Notes: generated by a model from the letters alone, not told the origin. Shown: positions 42,622 through 53,980, counted from the first letter of the stretch. The stretch: 64,000 bases of DNA from Ceriagrion tenellum (GCA_963169105.1 OY720637.1:55884964-55948963), one strand, 5' to 3'. Program-made: numbers and translations.

Positions 42622-42711
42622 GTGCCAATTGTTTACGGCTTTTGGAGATTTTCTGTTTTTATTTCATTGCCTAGCCGTAAGAAGCTCACCCCATCTTTGT
42701 GATGGCTTTCC
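42622..42711 (+). repeat. 3' terminal repeat of the PLE
   Basis: Direct copy of 39437-39526 with a single G/A difference; it ends where the 12-bp target duplication begins. Confidence 0.92.
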
Positions 42712-42722
42712 GACCCTTGGGA

Positions 42723-43119
42723 CTTGAAAGTCTTCGTGAGACTCCTTCATCGATGTTTTTCGCCATAAATATGAACTAAAAAAAACCTATTCCCAAAGCT
42801 TTCTATCTTTTTTTTTACCAGAATTCATAGTCCAAATTCCTTTTTTAGTTTAAAAATCACATGGTACATTCATAGGTTTTAATTTGCTTATCTATCTATC
42901 ATGTTGAGCGAAAAATCTTTCTGAGGGGTATCATTCTTCAAAAAATAATTTTAGAGGGATGAAAGAATCCCACAAGGGTTATCTATTTCAGCTTCAGATG
43001 ATTTATTTAAATATCAGTAGGAAGTAATAAATTCACAAAAATGATGAAGATGATTTTTTTGCCAAAGGAATAAAATTAGTAATACATACTGAAAAACTGA
43101 ATGAATTTTAAACTTTACA
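42723..43119. other. No gene recognised
   Basis: AT-rich sequence separating the complete PLE from an older PLE remnant. Confidence 0.5.
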
Positions 43120-43690
43120 CCTTCAGGCGTCACTTCGTGGAAGCATTTTACATTCGAATCCATTTCTTTCCAAATTTTTAGTGAACGGTAAAGACAAAGT
43201 GGATAAATTATTCAGGTCAGGCATTTACAAAATTAAATGCAATAGTTGTAATGTAGCTTACATAGGTCAAACTGGACGAAATTTCAAGACACGCATCAAA
43301 GAACACTCACGAAATTACTTTAATATGGGTACCAACTAACAATTTGGCAAGCATATGCAGGATAATTATCACGTAAGTGATTTTATCCTCGAAATTTTAC
43401 ATGCTCTACCAAAAGGTTTTAAGATGGATGCTTCGGAGCAAATGGAAATTAGAGCAACCTTTACAACGAGCTACTTTTTCCGCACCCCTCCCCACTCCTT
43501 TCCGGAAAGATATCCCTTCTCACAACTTACCTATGTTCCCCTGCCTCAACACCCAAAATTAGTTTGTTCTCCAAGCGTCCCTTCTTAGGGGTGGTTACTA
43601 TCGTAACAATCAATCAATAAAATATAAACAATTGTATCTGAAGATGCAGAAAGCTGCGAAACGCGTTGTACGTCTCAATAAATAACTTTG
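43120..43690 (+). mobile_element. Second, 5'-truncated Penelope-like element with GIY-YIG remnant and hammerhead-like tail
   Basis: The frame reads VNGKDKVDKLFRSGIYKIKC, then NSCNVAYIGQTGRNFKTRIK, EHSRN, a stop, and QFGKHMQDNYHV...ILHALPKG. This is the C-terminal endonuclease of a PLE related to but distinct from the complete one. It keeps the GIY and YIG motifs and the CNSC pair. The 3' tail holds CTGAAGA (43638-43644), a GCAG/CTGC stem-loop and GAAA (43658-43661), a hammerhead-like core, then an A-rich end near 43690. The reverse transcriptase is missing. Confidence 0.82.
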
Positions 43691-44964
43691 AAAAAGTACA
43701 AGGCTAATTTTCAATCTGGATTTTAATGAATTTTATTGAATAATATGAATTTTATTTTCCACAAAAATTTTTATTATTATATTTTATATATTATTCAATT
43801 TTACTTCCGACCCCCGGGATTCGTAAGAAAATTTTATCTTTTTTGTGGAAAATTTCACGCTTTGGTTCCTCATTATGCACATATTCCACTCGATTACGCA
43901 AGAATCTTCGGATTTATAAGTCAAGAATAGTCTTTAGCTCGTGGGGCATTCCCATCACGGAGCGGCAGCCCACGATAAGCCCAGCACTAGCAACTCTTCC
44001 AACTGAGACAGCATTTTCACTTCTCGAGAGTGGGGTGGTTCGAGGAGACTTAAGCTTAGCCCTTCCGAGGAAACAAAAAAGTCTTGGGGCATGACGGAGC
44101 CCTAAGCACACCGAGGCGAAGGGATCCGCCAAAAAGAACGACTTCGGAATCTTCAAACGTCTATCAGTGTTTTGACGATCGAAGAGATGGTCCATTTTAA
44201 ATTTCCATCGCCAAAAACGGGGAATTTCAATTTTGCACGGGACTGTTTTCAGAAATTAGGGTACGGCACCCATGAAAAGAGAAGCATAAAAGATGCGGCG
44301 AGCCAGGTAAAACACGAAACAAAGGCATTCTATAAGAAGAACAACACACTGACAACTACTAATAGCACGTTTATTTTATCACGTTTTTATTAACTCGCCT
44401 TCTTGTCTGTTTCTCTTTTCGGTACAAATTTTGCAATCGATTTTAAACTAACTTCTCGATGAGCTAGAGACTTGAAACTTTAAACATGGCTCAGAACTGG
44501 ATAACAATGCAATAATAAACAATAATAATTCGTATATAATAATAATAATAAATAATTGCAGCTTGCATGCAGAAGGCCGTATTACTTGGGTCCTTCCGTC
44601 TACTTCGTAACCACGACCCAACTGCAGCGTAGCCACACATCCGATGGGCGTCGGACGTGGCTGCGATAACTGCCCTACCCCCTCTCGAGTCCTCGGCAAT
44701 TATGACGGCAATGAAACCCGATGTTTGCCGAGGACTCGGAGGGGAAGTGTACTAAAGTAATGTACATAAATAATTATTAATAATAATAAATAATTATAAA
44801 AGTTAGCTCCGGGGGAAAAAGCGAGGCACAAAATGGAAAAGCCTGTGTCATCGAATGCGATACTATTGACGCATTTTTTCGTATTATCCGCTGAACTGTA
44901 CAATTCTATTGGTGGATAGATATACCAATTTTCCATTTCGTATATGATCACACAAGACTAAAAC
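43691..44964. other. Non-coding, with AAT microsatellite and a small inverted repeat
   Basis: Short (AAT)n runs lie near 44520-44560 and 44780-44800. A 19-base inverted pair (CCCCTCTCGAGTCCTCGGCA at about 44680 and its near-complement at about 44726) flanks 28 bases. The segment 43920-44160 is GC-richer and open on both strands (minus-strand frame 44195-43914), with no recognised homology. Confidence 0.45.
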
Positions 44965-45490
44965 GCAAAAAAATTATTTAATTTAAAAAAATTTATACGT
45001 TTTTCAAAAGGACTAAGAAGTAAGTATAAAATATTTCCTCGTAGCCCCAAACAGATTTATAACCCCATACAGATTCCTAGCCCCATACGGAGTGTCCTGA
45101 AAATATGTGATTGTGAATTTTACTAGCTATGAAAATACTTTTAAGATTTAAGACGAAAAACGTGGGGCGTATGCAATGGCATAGAGTAATTGTAGAGAAA
45201 ACACACACAACAGTTCAAATCATTTGCAGTACAATAAATTGTCAGTGACTTAGGTGAACTATTCATGCACCAATTATCTATTTCATGAACCCCACGTTTT
45301 CCGTTTCAATTCTTACAAGTACTTTCATAGCTATTAAAATTCAATCACAAATTTTTAGGACAATCCATATGGCGTTAGGAATTTGTATGGGGTTATAAAT
45401 TTTTATGGGGCTAGGAGAAATTAATTTATATCTACTTCTTAGTTTTTAAAAACGGGGTTGTTTAAAAAAAATTTTATTTAAATAATTATT
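44965..45490. repeat. ~525-bp foldback element with ~220-bp arms
   Basis: The left arm (44965-45190) and the right arm (45280-45490) are imperfect reverse complements along their whole length. Shared words include TAGCCCCATA, TTTATAACCCCATAC, GTGATTG and AAAACGTGGGG. There is no coding content. The form suits a MITE or foldback DNA element, but I see no clear target duplication, so the family is open. Confidence 0.78.
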
Positions 45491-47436
45491 TTCATTCTCT
45501 TTCACAAGCGAATATCTCGCATAGACTTTTCAACTATTTGCAAGCTTGAGTATTTGGACTGGTAGTATGTGGAGATATTGCGGCAGAATTGGTATTGATG
45601 TGTGTAATCAATTTATATCGAAATGTGCCTTTGGAAATTATGCGGACCTATAATAGTCGATTATTTTAGCCGAGTGAGTGATCAGAAGTACGACACGTGA
45701 ATAGCCTGGTTTGAATTGCGTGATATCTTTTTTGTTAACGATCTATTTCCACATCTTAACATAACGAGTTATTCATGCACGTATAGGCTATAAGAAGGAT
45801 CAGTGTACGGCTGAGTTAAATCGTTATGAGGGCAAGAGTGAATGGTGGCGTGCTTCACGGCACATAGGTAGATGGATTTAAGGTTCAGATCAGCCAGCCG
45901 GCACATCCCATTATGGTTTCTTAAGCTGGTGATGCCGGTGAGATCAAAGAAGACAAGCCAAGTAGCTTCTCACTTCTTATATTTCACAACACTTATCTGC
46001 ATTGACAGAACGCCTATATGCTACTCACTTTAAACTATATTTCCGAATATATCCCACATTTTACTATTTAAGGATCGAAAATTTGATGGAACGCCGACTT
46101 TACAGCACGAAATTACAGTATTAATTTCCTGGGGGAAAGTCTTACCTTAAGTATATTTTTTCATTTCTTTTGGAGTCGTAATTCTTTTAGAGAAAACTCA
46201 TCTCTCCTTACGGTCAAATTAATGAACCTGCTGTCGAAAAAATTCATGCGAGCGTCTTTATGTTAAAAGGTTTTCAAGATTTTTTCCCTAAATTGATCGA
46301 TTAACCTCCGTCGTTTCTCCAAGCGAGATCTCCTCAGAGGCTGCAACCGTAAGCCATCTAATGGAAAGGTTTCGAAAGAAATTCTTCGGCAGGCATTTTA
46401 TCCATTTGAAATTAAAAATCCCCGCCATCAGTCATAATCAGCAGTCCATTATCATTACGTTTAAAACCAGCTGACGGGAGGTAAGACGCAATCTTAGTTT
46501 TATCGATTACAGGATCATCTAAAAACTCACTCAGCAAAATTAATTTCCTGGAATATAGTTTTTCTTTAGACCATGATACTCTCCGTCAGAATTCCAATGT
46601 TTTTCCTTCCTCGTTTGTACTTAACTCACCTTTCAATGCGTAGGTACAAAATCCTTTCTGCCTTCTCCGTACTTGTCCACAGACTTTCTTTCCAACCATC
46701 TACAAAATCTCTACTATTTTCAGACCACAGGTAATAATGTAAAAATAATACACGGCCGTCATGTTTTAGCGACGTATAATTTTTCACCATATATAACGTA
46801 TGGCTCAATGATACCATATATAAAGTATGATTCAATGATACTTTAGAGTATAGTGATATCCTTCCACAAACACGTACTGACGCAGGTAGAATATAATTTG
46901 CTGCTTAGGACAAAAGTATATACAACGACTAGTGCCTCTTGCCCTATGCCTCCATCTCCAAGAACATCATGTGACAGAAATATATACGATCATACCAACT
47001 CACAAGCTGGTGTTACCGGAATCGCATGGTTTCTACCGTGAGAAAATTACTCCCATTAAAATATAAAATAAATAAAGTTTGAATATGTAATAATTTTAAT
47101 AGTAATAATTGTAACATAAAAGTTTTAACCAAATGTAAAATTAATAAAGAAATATTACTTTTCTCCGAGCGAAGTGTAAATTACGGCGAACATTTTTCCA
47201 CACAAGGGCTAATAATAACCATAAGATGGCTTTGAATATGGGAGTGCCAGATTACAATTGAGTGAGTCGTAGAAAAAATTACTCTTGAATTTATAGGTGT
47301 CGCAAAACTTGGTGGCATTCGCATGTACAGAGGACGAGGCCAGAAAGATGAGAGCATTCAAAAGAGGAGGAATAAAGACGCATAGATTCTCTCAAAAGGT
47401 CCTCATCTACCACAATCCTTCGGTACGTCTGCCTGA
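45491..47436. other. No gene recognised
   Basis: AT-rich non-coding sequence. A small direct repeat (ACCATATATAA...GTATG) occurs twice at about 46788-46830. Confidence 0.5.
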
Positions 47437-47600
47437 TCATCATCGTTGGTTTTTCAGTCCTAAGATTGGTTGACAGCAGCCCTCCACCCTTCCCAATTTA
47501 ATGATAGTTCCCTTACCTCCCAGTATCTCTCCCTACGTACTGTCTTCTTTATTTGGTCCAAGAGCTGCAACGATTTATTATTACTACGTCTACCTGATAT
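47437..47600 (-). mobile_element. 3' end of a LINE, antisense
   Basis: The segment contains TTTTTCAGTCCTAAGATTGG, the complement of the 3' end of the plus-strand LINE at about 23172-23206. The CT-rich part that follows fits an antisense LINE 3' region. No coding part is left. Confidence 0.5.
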
Positions 47601-50600
47601 TCAATGACTAATTCACTCACAGAGATCTCGAACTCTCTGCAGGCTAATGCGGCCAAGTTTCGCTCGGCCTGTTATTACCAACAAAGAAACACTTAAAGCA
47701 AAAACCATGCGTTCGCTATCACTATAACTACGCCCAAGATGGCCGTTAGTGGTACTAATGCATCAACTCTTTTATCCCTGTAGTTAATTGTTTTTCTTTT
47801 CTAAGATGAGATGTGCAAAATACATGATATTACGGAGAGTAAGGTTTCGAACACAAGGCAGTACAGTACTTCAGATTTGTAGGTATATGAGAAATAGTTT
47901 AACTAACAATCATAAGAAGGAATAAACTTTCAATTATCGTCAATAATAATTAGATTTTTGCTCGAAAAGCAAAGCACTAGAGGCATCATAAAGTAGCATG
48001 TACGGAGTTTAGAATTATAAATCAATTTAGTGAATCTGTTTAGTACGAGGACCTTACCATATACACAGTCATGGAAATGATACAAGTAATCTATTTTACA
48101 TATTTATCTTCATTAAAGATCGAGAGAAGAGCTGAAGTTAACAGCACGGTATTCGAACCTAGGCGAAAAATATGCATAAAAGGTTTTCTTTTTCAAATCT
48201 TAGACTCATCTTAGCATCCTAATATTTACTACATTCCATGATAATAATGTGAAATACATTATCTCGCGTTTGGGAGAAAATTTATTGTTATTTATTGAAA
48301 TATTTAGAAAACATGTCTCAAGTACCATAAGACTTCGTGTTTGAAATAACATAGGATTGTCGAAAACCAAATCGGAAAAACGATATTCCGATTCGACGAG
48401 AGAATTCAACTCGTATCTATACATATAACTCGTAATACCACATTTAGAAAATTTCTCAAAAATCTGTGCATGGATAAAAAACGTCCCAAACATCTTAAAT
48501 CGAACTTCGGAGGGGGTTGAGAGAAAATGATCAACTTTATCCTCCGCCTCCAATCATGCCGCTGATGACACCACAGTGAGGACGGTTGGCGATGACATCT
48601 TTCTCGTTTGAGCTCCCACCGGTAATTGTCTTGATAAACAATGATCCGGTGGTATACCTGGCGATGGCATTCCGAATAAGTAAGGTGATTTTTTTAACAG
48701 AAGAATTGCCACAATTTGGCATTGTACCTTATCAGAAAATCCGGAAATACACTAAAAATTTTAGTGAGTCCTTAAAGGGGCGGATTGAATTAAATTTGAA
48801 ATTTCTTCATTTTTTCAACGGGTATAGAAACCACTAAAAATGGAGAAAATGATGCCTCATTAAGAGGTAATATATGGATGAAGGCGAAGAGTCGACTTCA
48901 CTCATGCAAAAGGAACACTAGGAAAAACAAAAAGAAATATGTTACCACACTATAACTACGCAACGTTATAAGTTCACCAGCAGTTGTATTCCAGCTCACG
49001 TCCCTCACCTTGAACGACTCTTATTTCACGAAGATAAATTTATCATTTACCCGTGCATATCCCCGCGTATATCAATAACACCTGTCGCGAGTCGAAGTGG
49101 TTTTCAAGGTAAGAAAAGAGAGATAAGATATATTTACACGTCACGTCTGGAGTATCTCTAGGTCAGTAATTCTAAAGAAATTGCTCGATATAGCGAATAC
49201 ATGGAGTTTTCATCGATCTTTTAATCTTAAAGAAGCTTCCGCAGCATGGCGATATTCTGATAAACATAACTTATCGAACGTCAAGCATCCCAAAGGGCGC
49301 CAAAGATCGCTCTCCTTGCTTCTAATCCCTAGCACTGAAATTCCTTTAAGAAGGCTTAATGTGCAGCATGCGAGGGCTGTTAAAAAATAACGGTATTATT
49401 GAACAAAATTGTTAAAGAGAACTCATAACTTATTGGTCCTTATATCCTTATAAGTATATCCTAATAAATATATCCTTATATAGAGATACACTTATCCCAC
49501 GGGTGTATTCACTTCGCCATACAGTTATGGAGGGCTTATTTGGGTTTTACCTGCCTTTCCCGTGGAGAATTCTCTTTAATGTCGTCAATAGCATCAAAAT
49601 GGAGTCTTTGAAGCTCTGATTTTAATATATTTTTTTAAATCACACGGAGGCAGGCTAAATGAGTAGGGAGGCTGAGATAGGACAGTCCTTCAATTTTTAC
49701 ACAAATCTAACGGATTTACACGGATTAGTGGCGGTCGTGTTGTCGTGGTCGAGGAGAGTCTTTGTGCTCGGCAACTATCAAACGAGAAACAAACTTTGCT
49801 GCAATCCGATGCATGTTCAATCTTTTGGCCGAACTGTTATGCTAAAACCCAATCAAGATTTAAAGCTGTCCTGAAAGTTCTCTGACAGTCCGAGGACGGT
49901 TGGCGCGCAACAGATTCTCCATTTTCTGAGTGATACTGCCATCAGTTGACGTCTAAGGCCTTCCTGGTTGAGGATGGCCTTGAACTGACAGATTATCAAT
50001 TTTGAAATGGAGTAATTCATTCACAGCACTGCGCAAGGCCAGGAGCAGTGTTTTCGTAAGCCATCTTAAAAATTACGAAGGCTTCCGTAAAATATTTCTA
50101 AATGTACAAACAAACTTTCATGTCGCAAAGTTGATCCTCGAAACTCGGACATTGAAAAAATCACCACGGCGAATAAAATAACGTCCACTTATAGAGGTAT
50201 ACATCTTTAGAGGTATCATCGTACACATCTTTCTCTGTCATGGCCACCACGATACAGACGAAAAGGATAACAATAGGAAAAGTCCGCGGTTAAACAGATT
50301 TAAGAATATATCCTTCCCTCGCATCAGTAAAGATACCGACCAACAGATGCAACGTGAGACGCTTATCTCCTCAAAATCATCTACCGCTTCATTCTTATCT
50401 CTATATTCCAATTCCTTTCTCAGAACACTTTTAATTCTAGTGTCTCAAAACTACCTGCCTCATGCCCTTGCGGCGGCTCGAGGGATAGCAAGCAAAAGCA
50501 AAGCCATCACTCCATAAAATTCGCAACATTCAAAAGAGATGTCTCGACCTATGTATTCCAATATTTACCTTCGAAATTTGTTCGTCTATGACTACCTACT

Positions 50601-50689
50601 AGTAATAGTAAGTAGTAGTAAGTGCACTGCTCCTTAAAATTTTCATGGGTTTTAATCCCATCCCATTTGATTTAAGTATTCTCCCGGTA
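47601..50689. other. No established gene; one candidate coding exon inside
   Basis: Mostly AT-rich non-coding sequence. The only coding-like piece is the small minus-strand segment described separately at 48537-48657. Confidence 0.45.
48537..48657 (-). CDS. Possible terminal coding exon, unknown protein
   Basis: After an AG at 48659-48658 the frame reads YTTGSLFIKTITGGSSNEKD, then VIANRPHCGVISGMIGGGG and a stop at 48537. Third positions are GC-rich (ATC, AAG, GTC, GGC), unlike the AT-rich surroundings. The preceding bases make a poor polypyrimidine tract. I do not recognise the protein and found no upstream exon, so this may be chance. Confidence 0.22.
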
Positions 50690-51430
50690 AAGGTAGGTTT
50701 TGTTGAATGTCAGAGAATCTCCTCTCGGTTATCTACACTTTCCGGGGCCTATCTTTCTCTAGTATATCCTTTTTCGCCTCAGCATACGATCTACCCTTCT
50801 TCATCCTTTCCATGATACCTATTCTCTCTATTCCTTCTCCCCGCTTACCCAATATCCTTCCCTCTATCACACTCTTGAGTAACCCATCGCCCCTTACTAC
50901 ATCCTCCAGCCGCCTACACTACCTATCCCGGATTTCATTCACAAGTTTCCTTTCCACGCACACCATCTCAAGCACTCTTCGTCAGTCGTCCTTTCCATCC
51001 ACCTCACCTTCTGCATACTTCTACACACCCACATCTCAAATGCCTGCAGCCTATTCTCGTCCTCCTTTCTGAGGGTCCACATTTCTGCCCCATACAACGC
51101 TACGTTCCAAATCAAGCTCTTCGCCAGCCTCCTCTTCACATAATTGCCTAAGATCCCCGTCATCAGCTCCCTTCTATTACTAAACTCCTCCTTAGCTAGC
51201 GCTATTCTCTTCCGTATGTCTTTGCTACTATGTCCGTTTGCCCCCAGCGTACTACCTAAGTAATTAAATTGCTCTACTTGATCGAGTTAGTGTCCTCCAA
51301 CTTGTTGGGTATGCACGGGGGCGGTCAAACGAACCCTTCCCGATCCCATTTCCTTCCTTCTCCTCCCTTGACCCCTCAGCCCACGGGAAGGATCCTCCCT
51401 CCTCCCTCTAGTTTCTTCCCAGGTGGTCGG

Positions 51431-51445
51431 AGAAGTTTCTGGAAG
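51431..51445 (+). promoter_or_regulatory. Heat-shock element (three perfect alternating nGAAn units)
   Basis: The bases AGAAG TTTCT GGAAG form three contiguous inverted pentamers, exactly the consensus bound by trimeric heat-shock factor. It lies 20 bases upstream of the TATA box of the LTR, a position usual in heat-inducible promoters. Binding is inferred. Confidence 0.7.
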
Positions 51446-51462
51446 CTAGGGGGAGCCGTGGA

Positions 51463-51499
51463 CATAAAAGGGAGATGCGCGCCGGCCTGGGGGTCAGTC
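51463..51499 (+). promoter_or_regulatory. Core promoter of the LTR: TATA box and initiator
   Basis: A CATAAAAG box (51463-51470) is followed by the arthropod initiator TCAGTC (51494-51499). The distance from the first T of the box to the initiator A (51496) is 31 bases, the optimal spacing. Transcription would start at about 51496 and run rightward. Confidence 0.65.
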
Positions 51500-51770
51500 C
51501 GAGAGAAACAGTTAGCCCGCGATATAGCTGTGTAAAGGCAGTTTGACAATAAGAGCCTTATCCCAGAAAGCCTGTCTCTTCTCTATAAACGGAACCCAAC
51601 ACAACTTTAATCACAAACCTCGCTTTCTTTGTCCTAGAGAATGTCATTACTTTCGTCTTCTTATGATCTTCCGAATTCCCCGCACTGAATTGCTTAAGTT
51701 TCTACTAAATCTTGTAGTCCCTTTGAAGATCGGCTGACCAATGCCTGATCATTCACGAATTAAACCGACT

Positions 51771-52770
51771 TTATCAGCTGTTCCATTCGATATGCAATAA
51801 AAAATCGTGTTTGGATGCTTTTTCGAGCTCTTTGAGATTAGCTTCCTGACTCGCTCATTTATCCTCCTCTCATCAACGACGACCTTATCTAATGTAAGAA
51901 GACGGACGTAATGTTTCCGCTTTTTGTGGACTGAGAAGTCGTCTCTCCACAAGGAAATTTATTGCACGAAAATTGGCATGGACAGTCGTTCATTACGATT
52001 TTTTGCGAGGTGAAGCATGCACGGCAGCGCGGATAAATTCAAGAGAGCGAGGAAAACGTTCTCCTGCTCTCTCTACGTCCACTCAAATTGCGAGGATTGA
52101 TGCGGCACATCCACAATTGAACAATTGAGTGCGTCGAGTAATACGGCTACAAGGACAGACATTCCATCGGTTTCATGCAGACCGATTGAAGCACAGACGT
52201 ATGTTTCTTTAACTGACCGTTAACTAACGTTGACACAAGAGAATAAATAACAACTCCTCACAGATAAATTTAAGCCTCCCGTGAGAGATGCAGTGAAAGA
52301 AATATCTAGGACGGAAAAAATAGGAAATGTTGAAAGCAAAACTTGAGTGCATTTGTGTGTTAAAAATTAGATAAAAAAACGCTCGTACAAAGTTTCAGGA
52401 AAAATATTCAACTTTATCAGTGTTTCTGAGAGGTTATCCACACAAGCAACTGAAAACGATAAACGGTGTCTCTCAGTATTAATTAAATCTCCTTCATGAG
52501 GATATCTGGACACATTAGACAGAAATAAAATAGAACTATTTTTGTAACTGCAATGCCGGAATAAGCTTCGAATAAAAGTACACTTATAATGAGGTTGCAG
52601 CTTCAAAGAAGACTAAAAATACACCAACAAATGAATCGAAAGTCAAGAAATACTACAGTGTGAACAATCCCCGCAAGGCTAAAAGAAACAATCGATAACA
52701 GGGAAGGAAAAAATTATAAACTCATATCAGTCATATCCTCACCTAGTACTGGCTTCTAATCTAATCTAAT
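51771..52770. other. No gene recognised
   Basis: AT-rich non-coding sequence with only short open frames. Confidence 0.5.
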
Positions 52771-52774
52771 CATC

Positions 52775-52830
52775 TAGTAGTCGTCGACCTAGGTTCAATT
52801 CCCGGCGGTGTACCGTGGGGTCTTGCTAAT
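52775..52830 (+). mobile_element. SINE fragment with B box
   Basis: CTAGGTTCAATTCCCGG at about 52787-52803 is a good polymerase III B box, preceded by a tRNA-like anticodon-arm remnant. The A box is missing. The downstream part may belong to the SINE body, but no copy is available for comparison. Confidence 0.4.
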
Positions 52831-52987
52831 GTAAGCCTGGGATATGTCATGAAAATCTTTTCCAAAGAATATGAATATTGGTATACATGGGTTTTTGAGG
52901 TCGCTGAACGTGAATCTGGCGTCATTATAATTAGGTGACTTCATAATGGGCAAAAATTTCGAAAAGTATTTTTTCTCTCGCTGTGTC

Positions 52988-53112
52988 TGCATAGAGATGG
53001 GCGCCGCAAAGGTTTACTTCGGCGGCGGCGTTGGGGGGGGCAAAACGGGCGGCGGCGGCGGCGTGTACGCCGTCGTATTCCACGGCGGCGGCGCCGAAGG
53101 CGTAAACTGACA
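52988..53112. repeat. GGC-rich inverted repeat, possible transposon end
   Basis: Starting at AGAGATGGGCG (52993), the sequence has GTTTACTTCGGCGGCGG at 53010 and its inverted near-copy CGCCGAAGGCGTAAAC at 53092. Long GGC runs lie between. AGAGATGGGC resembles some hAT termini, but I found no matching right end. Confidence 0.45.
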
Positions 53113-53539
53113 AACAGCATAACTATGCATAAATGAAAAGTTATGAAGTTCATAAAAATGCTTTAAACGTCTTAATGAGCATAAAGTAATAAATAAATAT
53201 AAATATTTGTGTGTAAACGGATATTTGTGTCGTATGTGAAAAATTGCTGTAGTTTTTTATCCAAACTATACTAACAATGTAAACAAAAAATGCTCTTTGG
53301 CGCGCAGCGTACATGACTAAATTATTACTATGGCTACCGCCTACCGCTGGTTAACGAAACCTACGTACATCGTCATTCTGACGAATAATATCTTGTTTTC
53401 CAACTCAGAGATGAGCCTTGCAGTTTTTTTTAGCTGTTTAAAAAAGTCCAGCAACAATGAATATGCGTAGATTACGCTTGCTGATGCCCGCCACTCACAG
53501 ATAGGCCTGTTTCATGGTTCGATGAATAAAATTTGTCAT

Positions 53540-53980
53540 GAATATCGACTCTAGATGTCGATGGTGGGCATCGAATACCATATATACGATTGTCAATCTA
53601 TTTTGGATTGTCAATTGATTGACACTGTCCGATCGATTGCCGATGGTCGATATACTGCAACTGATCGATCGATTAACGACGGTCAATCTACTTTCGATGG
53701 CCAATCGATTGCCGATGATCTATTGATTGCCAATGGGCAATCGATAATCAATTTTCAAGGGTCAGTCGATGGGAAGTGATCTAGTGAACGCATCATAAGC
53801 TTCTCGAGTCGATGGTCACTGACCGATAAATCAGAAAATAGGCGCGTATCTGCCGTCAACCGTGGCCTGGCGCACGGACGACGCCTCGCACGGGTCAACG
53901 ACAATTGAAAATCATCGAAGATTATCGTCGACCATCGATAATCGACAACCATCGACAGCGACGATCATCGATGATTGCTC
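53540..53980. repeat. Degenerate GATCGA/ATCGAT-rich repeat array
   Basis: Units of roughly 20-25 bases built on CGATTGCCGATGGTC and similar words recur with variation. One half is mainly in one orientation (53570-53770) and the other mainly in the complement (53900-53980, ATCGACCATCGATAATCGAC). The plus-strand frame across the first half reads as a loose repeat of DGQSI. I know no named satellite of this kind. Confidence 0.65.

Larger units (their letters stand above)
39390..42722 (+). mobile_element. Penelope-like element, structurally complete
   Basis: The element is flanked by a 12-bp direct repeat, CGACCCTTGGGA, at 39390-39401 and 42711-42722. At the 5' end a truncated inverted copy of the terminal repeat (39402-39436) faces a direct copy (39437-39526). 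The direct copy recurs at the 3' end (42622-42711) with one difference in 90 bases. Between them lies a single long ORF and a CT-rich 3' region with a candidate hammerhead ribozyme. This arrangement, with partial terminal repeats in direct and inverted orientation, is characteristic of PLE insertions. The near-identity of the repeats and the unbroken ORF suggest a young copy. Confidence 0.93.
51303..51601 (+). mobile_element. Solo LTR, 299 bp
   Basis: The insertion begins TGTTGGGT and ends ACCCAACA, the inverted TG...CA ends of a retrovirus-like LTR. It is flanked by a 5-bp direct repeat CAACT (51298-51302 and 51602-51606). It interrupts the LINE: the sequences on either side rejoin to match the uninterrupted copy at 26505-26545. 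No internal retrotransposon sequence is left, so this is a solo LTR produced by recombination. It contains a recognisable promoter. The class (gypsy, BEL or copia) cannot be told from an LTR alone. Confidence 0.88.
50690..51770 (-). mobile_element. LINE 3' portion, split by a solo LTR
   Basis: Read on the minus strand: DQALVSRSSKGLQDL (reverse-transcriptase active-site region, first Asp changed) near 51745, KVMTFSRTKKAR at about 51640, then after the LTR QFNYLGSTLGANGHSSKDI, LAKSLIWNVALYGAEMWTL, NRLQAFEMWVCRSMQKVRWM, and GDGLLKSVIEGRILGKRGEG near 50900. The 3' end near 50690 shares CCTACCTTTACCGGGAGAAT with the copy at 27130. It is the same family as 26455-27120 in the opposite orientation, and better preserved. 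Confidence 0.85.

Noticed and set aside
51303..51770. A heat-shock protein gene downstream of the heat-shock element and TATA box
   Set aside because: No heat-shock or crystallin coding sequence follows. The promoter lies within a TG...CA insertion with 5-bp duplications, so it is an LTR.
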